In this document: positions 6,565 through 14,199 of the stretch, one piece after another | Layout: every line of letters starts with the position of its first letter | Numbering within the stretch: the stretch's first letter is position 1 | Assembly (NCBI GenBank): GCA_029976805.1 | Contig: JAPOLY010000010.1 | Coordinates: 1 to 49,245 of the forward strand | Reading direction: 5' to 3' | DNA: 49,245 bases | Origin: a bacterium | GTDB taxonomy: Bacteria > Planctomycetota > UBA8108 > UBA1146 | The notes under the pieces: model-generated | Seen by the model: the letters and a program-made list of their open reading frames with translations, nothing else | What the model was told of the DNA's origin: nothing | Database searches by the model: none | Made by a program: the position numbers and the translations under genes

Positions 6565-9447
6565 TTATCCTGAACTCTTATTGGTCTCTCCCAGTTTTCG
6601 TGAAGTCTCGATGACCTTGTAACTCTCGATGAAGTCACCGACTTTGATGTCGTTGTAGCCTTTGACAACCAGACCACACTCGAAACCTTCACGCACTTCC
6701 TTGGCGTCGTCCTTGACCCTCTTGAGAGAGGCCAACTTGCCTTCGTAAACCATGACCCCATCGCGAATCAGGCGGATTTTGTCATCCCGTGTGATGATTC
6801 CGCTACGAACCATACAACCTGCGATGTTGCCGAGCTTGGAAGATTTGAACAGATGAAGAATCTCTGCGGATCCTTGCAACTCTTCGGAAATATCTGGGCT
6901 GAGCATGCCTTCGAGGGCCTGCTTCATATCCTCAAGGATTTCGTAAATCACCGTGTAGGTGCGGATTTCAACGCCATGACTTTCGGCTTCCGATCGTGCC
7001 TTGTCCGAGGCTGAAACATGGAATCCGATGACGATGGCATTGGAAGCGTCGGCAAGAAGGATATCGGATTCAGAGATTTCACCGACTCCACCCCGCAACA
7101 CACGGACGGCAACTTCCTCGGTGTGCATGCTCGAAAGTTCGCTTTTGAGCACATCGAGGGTTCCTTTGACGTCGGTTTTGACGATGACGTTGATTTCCTT
7201 GGTTTTGGCTTTGTCGATGGTGTCGAACAGGCCTTCGAGGGTCACCTTCTGACGTTCGGCCCGATCCGCCTTCGCTTTCGCTTCCTGACGCTCTTCAGCG
7301 ATCTGTCGAGCCTTGGAAGCAGAATCGAGTGAGTAAAGTTTGTCTCCCGCTTCGGGCAAGTCATTGAGACCGGTGATTTCCACAGGTGTTGCCGGCGGAG
7401 CGGTCTCAAGGTGATGTCCGCTGGTAGACTTGAGAGTTCGGATCTTGCCGTGAGCCGGGCCACAGACAACAGTGTCGCCCTGGTGAAGGGTACCGTCCTG
7501 AACGAGGACGGTGATGACGTTTCCTTCACCGGTGGAGGCTCTTGAATCCAGAACGGTGCCGATCGCCTTCTTTTCAGGGTTGGCTTTCAACTCGAGGATT
7601 TCTGACTCGAGTGAAAGGTGCTCGAGCAGGCCGTCGACTCCTTCGCCAGTCATGGCTGAAACCGGAATCATCTCGGTATCGCCACCCCAGTCACTGGGGG
7701 TGAGACCCAGTTCAGCGAGCTTGGCCTTGACCATGTCAATGTTGGCTCCCGGGCGATCCATCTTGTTGATGGCTACCACGATGGGAACTTCGGCAGCCTT
7801 GGCGTGTTCGATGGCTTCTTCTGTCTGTGGCATGGGACCGTCATCGGCTGCAACCACCAGAACGACCACGTCAGTAACGTTGGCACCTCTGGCGCGCATG
7901 CTGGTAAAGGCTCGGTGACCGGGAGTATCGACGAACACCACATGGGCATTGCCCTTGTCGACACGGTATGCACTCAAGTGCTGTGTGATACCGCCCGATT
8001 CAGATTTGGTGATGGAACTCTCCCGGATCTTGTCGAGGAGAGTCGTCTTTCCGTGGTCAACGTGGCCCATCATGGTGACCACAGGGGCACGCAAGATGAG
8101 GTCCGACTCGGCGTCTTCGAAACTCTCGATCTCATCGAGAGTGGTTTCGAAGGCCTTCGGCGCTTCGAGAATAATCTCACAATTGATTTCAACGGAAAGG
8201 GTGTCCACGATCTCCTGTGAAAGGGGAGAGTTGACGTTCGCAAGCATTCCTTGATTCATCAATTTTTTCAACAGTGCCGTCTGTTTGACCCCGAGGGCGA
8301 GGCTCAGATCCTTGATGCTGGCCGGCTCTTCAAGGGTGATCTGATCCGGAAGGTCTTCCGGAATCAGGTCCTGCTGAAGCCTGCGTCGGGTGAAGTCTGA
8401 TTCCTGATTGCGCGGACGACTCTGTTGACGTCCACGACCTTTACCTCCAGGTCCACCTCGACCCGGTCCACCTCCGCGCTTGGCTCCCGGTGGCCCACCC
8501 GCTTCGGCTCCTGGGAAGACCATGACTTTCTTGGCTCCATGTGCCGAGGAGGGAGCCGCTGGACGGCTGGTTCCACCCGTGCGTGGCCCCCCTCGTCCGG
8601 GACCTCCTGCAGGTCGATCTCTTCTCGGACCGGAGTCGGTTCTGCCCGCGGGGCGGGCGGGGGCCTTTGAACGGATGATCAGCGGCCGCCCCTTGCTCTT
8701 GCGAGGAGTGGGGGCCTTCGGATCGAGCGGTCGGGCGACGGGCATGATCGGAGTTTTCTGATCTCCGCTATCACCACCGAAGCCAGGGGCCATGACGATT
8801 TTTCGAGGTGTCTTTTTGGGAGGCTCTGGCGCCGCTTCAACTACCGGTTCGACCGGGGATTCGGCGACAGTTTCTGCCGGTGATTCCACTGGGGATTCGG
8901 GCGTTTCGACCGACTCCACTTCGTCAGAGGAAGCAGGCTCTGAAACGGGCTCTGCGACAGCTTCTGGCTCCGGTACTTCCGCAACAGCAGGTTCTTCCTC
9001 GGGAGCGGATTCGACAGCAGGCTCCGCGATAGGATCTTCTTCCGCCACCGGGAGATCTTCTGCGATCTCGGCGACTTCTTCGACCGGGGCCTCTTCGGCC
9101 TGAACTGCCTCGACGACAGGTTCAGGTTCGGCCACTTCAGCCGGTAGCTCAGAAATCTCCTCCGGCTCTTCAACTGCAGGAACTTCTTCCGCAGCAGCGA
9201 CCGGCTCTTCTTCAACGGCAGCGGATTCCTCCACGGCCTCTTCTTGAGGTTCTGGTACTGGTTCCGGTTCGGGTTCCGGTTCCGGCTCAGGATCTGGAGC
9301 GAGGAAGATTCTGACGAGTTCGGCTTCGTCGTCCTTGATGGAAGACATATGACCTTTGACGCGAACTCCCCGTCCTTCGAGGAATTCCATCACCATCTTG
9401 CTCTCGAGACCAAGTTCCTTGGCCAGTGCGTGGATTCTCACGCCCAA
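6565..9447 (-). CDS. infB: Translation initiation factor IF-2
   Basis: The 960-aa product has an N-terminal IF2N module (residues 1-50, HALAKELGLESKMVMEFLEG), then an acidic Glu/Pro/Val-rich linker (about 52-210, starting with an EPEP run). A basic Gly/Arg/Pro-rich linker (about 210-345) and a second IF2N-like module (about 355-420) follow. The GTPase domain then has all signatures: GHVDHGKT near 459, the GGITQ switch, DTPGH, NKMD near 560 and the SAM motif. The C-terminal part has the beta-barrel and fMet-tRNA binding domains, ending in a CGLVVKGYNDIKVGDFIE segment. It places initiator tRNA on the 30S subunit. The start is TTG, with GGGAGG 7 nt before it and GTG two codons later as the alternative. 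The low-complexity linkers are longer than in E. coli IF-2. Confidence 0.97.
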   Translation of the reverse strand: MGVRIHALAKELGLESKMVMEFLEGRGVRVKGHMSSIKDDEAELVRIFLAPDPEPEPEPEPEPVPEPQEEAVEESAAVEEEPVAAAEEVPAVEEPEEISELPAEVAEPEPVVEAVQAEEAPVEEVAEIAEDLPVAEEDPIAEPAVESAPEEEPAVAEVPEPEAVAEPVSEPASSDEVESVETPESPVESPAETVAESPVEPVVEAAPEPPKKTPRKIVMAPGFGGDSGDQKTPIMPVARPLDPKAPTPRKSKGRPLIIRSKAPARPAGRTDSGPRRDRPAGGPGRGGPRTGGTSRPAAPSSAHGAKKVMVFPGAEAGGPPGAKRGGGPGRGGPGGKGRGRQQSRPRNQESDFTRRRLQQDLIPEDLPDQITLEEPASIKDLSLALGVKQTALLKKLMNQGMLANVNSPLSQEIVDTLSVEINCEIILEAPKAFETTLDEIESFEDAESDLILRAPVVTMMGHVDHGKTTLLDKIRESSITKSESGGITQHLSAYRVDKGNAHVVFVDTPGHRAFTSMRARGANVTDVVVLVVAADDGPMPQTEEAIEHAKAAEVPIVVAINKMDRPGANIDMVKAKLAELGLTPSDWGGDTEMIPVSAMTGEGVDGLLEHLSLESEILELKANPEKKAIGTVLDSRASTGEGNVITVLVQDGTLHQGDTVVCGPAHGKIRTLKSTSGHHLETAPPATPVEITGLNDLPEAGDKLYSLDSASKARQIAEERQEAKAKADRAERQKVTLEGLFDTIDKAKTKEINVIVKTDVKGTLDVLKSELSSMHTEEVAVRVLRGGVGEISESDILLADASNAIVIGFHVSASDKARSEAESHGVEIRTYTVIYEILEDMKQALEGMLSPDISEELQGSAEILHLFKSSKLGNIAGCMVRSGIITRDDKIRLIRDGVMVYEGKLASLKRVKDDAKEVREGFECGLVVKGYNDIKVGDFIESYKVIETSRKLGETNKSSG

Positions 9448-9505
9448 CTTGGCGCCTCCCGGTTCTGTGGGCCAGACGAGTCTGACCCGAGCTGTCTAAA
9501 GGTGT

Positions 9506-10831
9506 CTACTCCTCCTCGGAGTCGACACTTTCCATGATTTCCTGGATCTTTTCGATGATCAGACGTGCCGACAGTTCATCGAGTCCCTCGATGGCTGCCA
9601 ATCCTTCCACACCCGCTTCCAGGAGTGCTTCGGTGGAATCAATCTGCGCCTCAATCAGTCGATCTGCGATCTCCTCGGTTACACCGGGGAGGTCCTCAAG
9701 GCCCATCACAACCGTACCTTCTTCGTATTCTTCAACTTCGGCAGCTTCTGCCACAGGTTGTTCAAAGAGTTGGTCGAGGGGGTTTTCGGAAGTCTCACTT
9801 CCGGATTCTCCTTCAGACACTTTTGCCAGACGGTCACCGAACATTTCGTCAGCACGCTGGTCGGCACCCTGTTCGCGAAGTGTCTGCAGTTCTTCGGTGG
9901 TGATGGGACAAATGTTGAGTTCCCAGCCTGTCAACTTCGAGGCCAGGCGGACATTTTGTCCCCGACGGCCAATGGCCAGAGATTGTTGGTCTTCAGTGAC
10001 GTAGACATTGGCAGTCATCTCGTCGTAGTCGAGTTCAAGAGAGGCAATCTCTGCAGGTTTCAACGCCTCCTGAATCAGGACGTCGATGGATTCGTTCCAA
10101 CGAACCACGTCAATCTTTTCACCATTGAGCTCGTCGGTCACGTTTCGAATTCGCGAGCCTTTGACGCCGATGCAGGCACCGACACAATCGACATTGGCAT
10201 CCAGTGTTGCCACGGCGATCTTGGTACGGTTTCCGGCCTCTCTGGCCACCGCCTTGATTTCAACCACGAAATCGGAGACTTCCGGGATTTCCTGTTCGAA
10301 GAGGCGTCGGACGAGAGCCTCGTCCCCTCGACTGACGAGGAGTTGCACGCGGGTGGCCTGAAGATTGACTTCCTTGAGGACGACTTTGATCCGATCACCT
10401 TCATTCCAGTTTTCGAGGCTGGATTGCTCACTGCGGGGCATGAACCCTTCTGCACGGGTTCCGAGGGTGATGATCATTCCGCCACCTTTGCGACTGGCGA
10501 CGGTTCCGTTGAAAATTTCTCCAACGCGATCGATGTATTCTCGGTAGATCACTTCGCGTTCCGCTTCGCGGATTTTCTGAAACAGGACCTGCTTTCCGGT
10601 GCCTGCTGCAATGCGACCCAGGGCTTCACGGGGGTCGAAATCAACACCGTCCTTGTGGGCCCGGATTCCTCCGGACTCACGATCGATGACGACCTCGATG
10701 CCCTCTTCCTGATCGAATCTTTTCTGGGCAGCCGAGACGAGTGCCATCTCGATTCCCGTGAAGATCACTTCCTTGTCGACTTGTCGATCACGATGAATCG
10801 TATCGACAAAGCGCAGGATCTCTTCGCTCAC
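9506..10831 (-). CDS. nusA: Transcription termination/antitermination factor NusA
   Basis: The 441-aa product has an N-terminal RNA-polymerase-binding domain (about 1-100) and an S1 domain (about 105-175, GEIFNGTVASRKGGGMIITL). Two KH domains follow (about 200-335, with CVGACIGVKGSRIRN, then VTEDQQSLAIGRRGQNVRLA). An acidic linker then leads to a helix-hairpin-helix-like tail (about 375-435, LEDLPGVTEEIADRLIEA). NusA controls pausing, termination and antitermination. GTG start with GGGAG 6 nt upstream. It heads the nusA-infB-rbfA run; rimP (yhbC), which usually precedes nusA, is not upstream. The 58-nt gap to infB has no obvious terminator. Confidence 0.96.
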   Translation of the reverse strand: MSEEILRFVDTIHRDRQVDKEVIFTGIEMALVSAAQKRFDQEEGIEVVIDRESGGIRAHKDGVDFDPREALGRIAAGTGKQVLFQKIREAEREVIYREYIDRVGEIFNGTVASRKGGGMIITLGTRAEGFMPRSEQSSLENWNEGDRIKVVLKEVNLQATRVQLLVSRGDEALVRRLFEQEIPEVSDFVVEIKAVAREAGNRTKIAVATLDANVDCVGACIGVKGSRIRNVTDELNGEKIDVVRWNESIDVLIQEALKPAEIASLELDYDEMTANVYVTEDQQSLAIGRRGQNVRLASKLTGWELNICPITTEELQTLREQGADQRADEMFGDRLAKVSEGESGSETSENPLDQLFEQPVAEAAEVEEYEEGTVVMGLEDLPGVTEEIADRLIEAQIDSTEALLEAGVEGLAAIEGLDELSARLIIEKIQEIMESVDSEEE

Positions 10832-11246
10832 GTTCGTCTCCCATTCTTGCGGGCTGACTCATGCAAACCCGCATTGCCGGACTGACCGGCTTGCGTTCAA
10901 ACAAAAGTGGGCGGTGAAGCCAGTCCAGACCATTTCTCACCGCTGTAACACAGCTCCGAAGCACCAACCTGTCGGGGAGGGGGATCGGTGGGCAGATCAT
11001 CAGGTCTAATGCCTGATTCCCTGCAGGGGGCCAGGAGCCCTCCGCGATCCCCGTCCGGCCAGGATAGGCCGTATGAATCGAATCAAATCCGATCCTGAAC
11101 CGTTGGACCCACGGTTCCGGAGACGTCATCCTTGCACGAATCTCCGTTTCTTCATGACGGCGATGGCCCTCGGGCCTCCACCCATGAAAACGGTGTGGGA
11201 TCCGGAAAGTACGACTCCCTGCCCCGTTCCCGGAGCAGGAATCTGA
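10832..11246 (-). other. Long 5' leader of the nusA operon, no gene recognised
   Basis: About 410 nt lie between the predicted nusA transcription start (near 11240) and the nusA GTG. I see no tRNA, rimP or other recognisable gene. The region can form local hairpins, for example ATCAGG/CCTGAT at 10999-11017 and a CCCTGCAGGG palindrome just beside it. A minus-strand open frame of 113 codons (10788-11129) crosses it and runs into nusA, but shows no family features. The leader may carry attenuation or antitermination signals, since nusA is commonly autoregulated, or an unrecognised RNA. Confidence 0.4.
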
Positions 11247-11275
11247 ATCGTAGGACAGTCTATGGGGGCTGTCAA
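11247..11275 (-). promoter_or_regulatory. sigma70-type promoter of the nusA-infB-rbfA operon
   Basis: A perfect TTGACA (11275-11270), a 17-bp spacer and TACGAT (11252-11247) lie on the minus strand. The predicted start is near 11240, about 410 nt before the nusA start codon. It is one of the best promoter matches in the window. The divergent gene at 11324 starts only 50 nt away. Confidence 0.65.
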
Positions 11276-11323
11276 TGAAACCGGACCCCGTTAAAGGTGC
11301 TGAAATGAGGCCTTAAGTTCAAT

Positions 11324-12178
11324 ATGGGAAAGTCTTTGGATCCAACGATCGCACTCTTCGCCAAATTGCCGGTCCCGGGAGGGGTCAAAACCCGCCTTCA
11401 ACCCATGGTATGCAGGGCTGGAGCAGCCCGTCTCGCGGCATCGATGCTCGTGGATCGACTGAAATTTGTCGACGAACTGAAGGATGACACCGGGCATTGC
11501 AAACTTCTCTGCGGTGATCGGCCCGAGGTGACCCCCTTCCTTCCCTATCTCGCCCAGGCATGGGGACAGCCCCTGTGGAGAGGGCGTAATAATTCCGGAC
11601 AGGGCGAGGTCCCTGGGAGCGCCTGGAGTTATCGGAATCAGGGAGCGGGAGGGCTGGGACAGCGGATTTTTCGTGTTCTGCAGGATTTTCGTCATGGAGG
11701 CTGCATCGTGATCGGCACCGATGCGGTGGCCCAGAAGTTCGAAGCCCTGGAGACTGCCCGGGAGATTCTGGGGGAAGGGCGGTCAGTGATTCAACCGGCA
11801 GGGGACGGGGGCTTCACGCTGTTGGGACTGCCCGCTGGCAATCCGGTAAATGGTTGGGGTTCTCTCGAAGGGGTCCTGAGTGGCGGCGGGACCGGCGGTT
11901 TGCCATCGTCGGCGATCGCCTGGGCGGATGTCTCAGCCGCCCTGACAAAATCGGGCTGGCCACCGCAGGTTCTCGAACATGAGATCGACATGGATGAGTG
12001 GTCTGATGTCGAATCCCTGATCGAAAGGACCACTGAATCTCCGGGCAGGGTGGCCGTCATGACCCAATTCTTGCAAGAACTGTCATTTCTCCCCAAAGAT
12101 GTCTGGAGAGTTTCTTTCGAAATGCCGATATTGAGAGCAGGGGATGCTGCGCCCACAGCCCCCGCCGAAAAGGAGTGA
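11324..12178 (+). CDS. DUF2064/TIGR04282 family glycosyltransferase-like protein
   Basis: This is a 284-aa protein with a GT-A-like nucleotide-sugar binding fold. It starts with IALFAKLPVPGGVKTRL, the signature of this family, followed by the AARLAASML helix. Later come an IGTDAV segment in place of the usual GTDxP, and the PAGDGGFTLLGL block. Family members resemble MobA and glycosyltransferase family 2 enzymes and often sit near sugar or phosphonate metabolism; the substrate is unknown. It is followed after 9 nt by mcsA, so co-transcription with the stress operon is possible without proving a link. The ribosome site is weak (GAGG 13 nt upstream). The C-terminal 60 residues extend past the usual domain end and look poorly conserved. 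Confidence 0.78.
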   Translation: MGKSLDPTIALFAKLPVPGGVKTRLQPMVCRAGAARLAASMLVDRLKFVDELKDDTGHCKLLCGDRPEVTPFLPYLAQAWGQPLWRGRNNSGQGEVPGSAWSYRNQGAGGLGQRIFRVLQDFRHGGCIVIGTDAVAQKFEALETAREILGEGRSVIQPAGDGGFTLLGLPAGNPVNGWGSLEGVLSGGGTGGLPSSAIAWADVSAALTKSGWPPQVLEHEIDMDEWSDVESLIERTTESPGRVAVMTQFLQELSFLPKDVWRVSFEMPILRAGDAAPTAPAEKE

Positions 12179-12187
12179 GGCAGCACC

Positions 12188-12694
12188 ATGTTGTGCGAGA
12201 AGTGCCAGCAAAATGAGGTCACTGTCCACCTCACCGATATCGTCAACAATACCAAGCGTGAGTATCACCTCTGCAGGGATTGTGCTCGATCCCATGGGGT
12301 TTCCATCAAGGCGACTCTGGAGAATTTCAAGAATCTGACGATTCCGGAATTTTATTCCCCTCCCGATGCAACGGAGGAGGAATCGACCGTTTCCGCTACG
12401 TCACAGGATTGCCCAGATTGCGGAATGACCTATGCCCGCTTTCGCAAGGAGGGCAAGTTCGGTTGCTCCCGGGATTACGATCTTTTCTCCGACTCCCTCG
12501 ATGACCTTTTTGGAAAGATCCAGCCATCATCCCAGCACAAGGGAAGGGTTCCCGCCCGTTTTCATGGTGCCATGGCACAGAATCTCGAGATCGAGCGGCT
12601 TCGTCAGGAGATGGAGCAGGCAGCCATCGATGAAGATTACGAAAAAGCGGCGGCCCTCAAGAGCCAGCTGAAATCTCTGGAGCAAGGCTCATGA
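12188..12694 (+). CDS. mcsA: McsA-like protein, activator of the arginine kinase McsB
   Basis: The 168-aa product has the McsA layout: an N-terminal zinc finger (CEKC...CRDC, residues 3-33), a second site beginning CPDCGMTYARFRKEGKFGC (about 77-95), and a C-terminal UVR motif (IERLRQEMEQAAIDEDYEKAA, about 135-160). McsA binds and activates McsB and, in Firmicutes, the CtsR repressor complex. The fourth cysteine of the second zinc site is replaced: the usual GCxxCY reads GCSRDY here, so this site may bind metal weakly or use Asp. The stop codon overlaps the mcsB start (ATGA). No ctsR gene is next to it, unlike the Bacillus ctsR-mcsA-mcsB-clpC operon. Confidence 0.9.
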   Translation: MLCEKCQQNEVTVHLTDIVNNTKREYHLCRDCARSHGVSIKATLENFKNLTIPEFYSPPDATEEESTVSATSQDCPDCGMTYARFRKEGKFGCSRDYDLFSDSLDDLFGKIQPSSQHKGRVPARFHGAMAQNLEIERLRQEMEQAAIDEDYEKAAALKSQLKSLEQGS

Positions 12695-13749
12695 TCTTTG
12701 AAGGCTTTAAAAGTGAAGTGGGAGAATGGCTTCAGGGAACTGGCCCCGATTCGGATCTGGTGATCTCCAGCAGGGTTCGCCTGGCCCGAAATCTCGCCAA
12801 CTCACCCTTCACCTCCGTTGCGAATGAAGACCAGTCACGGAAGGTGGCCGATCGAATCGGTGTTGCCCTCGACCGACTGGGAAGTGGTCTGCCATTGCAG
12901 GTGTACCCCCTGGAAAATCGTCCGGTCGTCGAGAGGCAGGTTCTGGTCGAACGTCATCTGGTCAGTCACGAGTTGGCCACAGGCGAGGGGCCACGGCTTG
13001 TCGGCTTTGATGAAACCGAATCATTTTCAGTGATGGGAAATGAAGAAGATCATCTTCGTCTGCAGGTGATGAAGTCCGGGAATCAGTTGGATCAGGCATG
13101 GGAGCAAATGTGCCCGCTCGAGCGAGCCCTGGAGGAGGAACTCCAGTTTGCTTTCCATAGCAAGTATGGTTATTTGACCGCTTGCCCGACCAATGTGGGA
13201 ACCGGGTTGCGAGCTTCTGTCATGTTGCACCTTCCTGCTTTGGTGATCACCGGCCAGATCGAACAGGTCACCAGTGCGGCGACCAAGATTCATCTGGCGG
13301 TCAGAGGCCTTTTTGGTGAAGGCACTGAAGCCCAGGGAGATTTCTTTCAAATCTCAAACCAGAGGACTCTGGGCCTGACCGAAGAACAGATCCTCGACAA
13401 CATCGCCTCCGTCTTGCCCAGAATTATTGAATACGAGCGCAAGCTTCGGGAAGAGTTGCTCGAGCGCAGGCGCGAACGTATCGAGGATCGAATTGGCCGG
13501 GCCTATGGGATTCTGTCGCACGCCCATGTGATGACGAGCAAAGAGGCTCTGGAGCATCTCTCCCTGGTTCGCCTGGGGGTGACCATGGGACTTCTTGACG
13601 GAGTCAGCATGACTCAGGTCAATCGCATGTTCCTGCATAGTCAACCCGGTCACCTTCAGTGCCTGCAGGGTGAGCCACTGTCTTCGGACGACAGGGATCG
13701 TAAACGGGCGGATCTCCTGCGTGGTATTCTGGGTGATTCCGCCGGATAA
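12691..13749 (+). CDS. mcsB: Protein arginine kinase McsB
   Basis: The 352-aa product belongs to the phosphagen-kinase fold. Visible motifs are ISSRVRLARNL near residue 26 (nucleotide binding), MGNEEDHLRLQVM near 112, and the catalytic-cysteine block LTACPTNVGTGLRASVMLHLPAL near 155. A GDFFQISNQRTLG block follows near 212. McsB phosphorylates arginines, marking misfolded proteins for degradation by ClpC-ClpP. It overlaps mcsA by 4 nt and is followed, after 450 nt, by clpC, which gives the full marking and unfolding pair in one locus. The length is normal for the family. Confidence 0.94.
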   Translation: MIFEGFKSEVGEWLQGTGPDSDLVISSRVRLARNLANSPFTSVANEDQSRKVADRIGVALDRLGSGLPLQVYPLENRPVVERQVLVERHLVSHELATGEGPRLVGFDETESFSVMGNEEDHLRLQVMKSGNQLDQAWEQMCPLERALEEELQFAFHSKYGYLTACPTNVGTGLRASVMLHLPALVITGQIEQVTSAATKIHLAVRGLFGEGTEAQGDFFQISNQRTLGLTEEQILDNIASVLPRIIEYERKLREELLERRRERIEDRIGRAYGILSHAHVMTSKEALEHLSLVRLGVTMGLLDGVSMTQVNRMFLHSQPGHLQCLQGEPLSSDDRDRKRADLLRGILGDSAG

Positions 13750-14199
13750 GGATTCTCGTCTTCTTCAACATTTTGCCGATTCTTCGGTTATCATGACCCC
13801 GGGATGGTAATTCAGGGGGGAAGGGTGACGAATCGATCGGTCATGGGAACCGATGGACCCTCATGGTCGTCATCCCTCAGGACAATCCACATCAGGACAC
13901 ATCACCCAAGAGCAGCCTGCCGTGGATTCATGTCTTTGTCAGTTTTTCGTGGCTAAAGCGTAAAGACGAGTGAGGCTTGCTACCTGAATGGCCTGCTGAC
14001 CTGAATGGCCCAGCAAATGGGGAAATCAGGGGGATCTTGAACGAAGGTTTCGGACGTTGAGCCTCCACAGGGAGGGCAGTGCGGGACCCGGGTTCCGGGA
14101 GTGGAGCGATCTTTGATCCTCCCTTGCGAAACCTGTAGAGAATCGGTTGTCCGGAGTCCCTCAGGGGAAGTCGAACTCCGAAATGGTGAGGAAAGAAAC
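13750..14199 (+). other. mcsB-clpC intergenic region, no gene recognised
   Basis: This 450-nt gap holds a 17-bp-spaced direct repeat (listed separately) and no convincing gene. A 50-codon open frame (13804-13956) has no recognisable product. No CIRCE element (TTAGCACTC) or CtsR heptad operator was found. It presumably carries the clpC promoter; I could not pick one with good -35 and -10 boxes. Confidence 0.5.
13982..14010. repeat. 12-bp direct repeat ACCTGAATGGCC upstream of clpC
   Basis: Two exact copies (13982-13993 and 13999-14010) start 17 bp apart, within about 190-220 nt of the clpC start codon. The second copy is flanked by TGCTG (13994-13998) and CAGCA (14011-14015), which could form a small stem. 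The arrangement suggests a binding site for a regulator on one or two helical faces, but it could also be a chance duplication. Confidence 0.45.

Noticed and set aside
10788..11129. 113-codon minus-strand frame upstream of nusA, considered as rimP
   Set aside because: It has no RimP motif and runs into nusA in another frame. Its start has no well-placed ribosome site.
13804..13956. 50-codon frame in the mcsB-clpC gap
   Set aside because: A G-rich stretch precedes an internal GTG, but the sequence has no recognisable feature and its composition looks non-coding.
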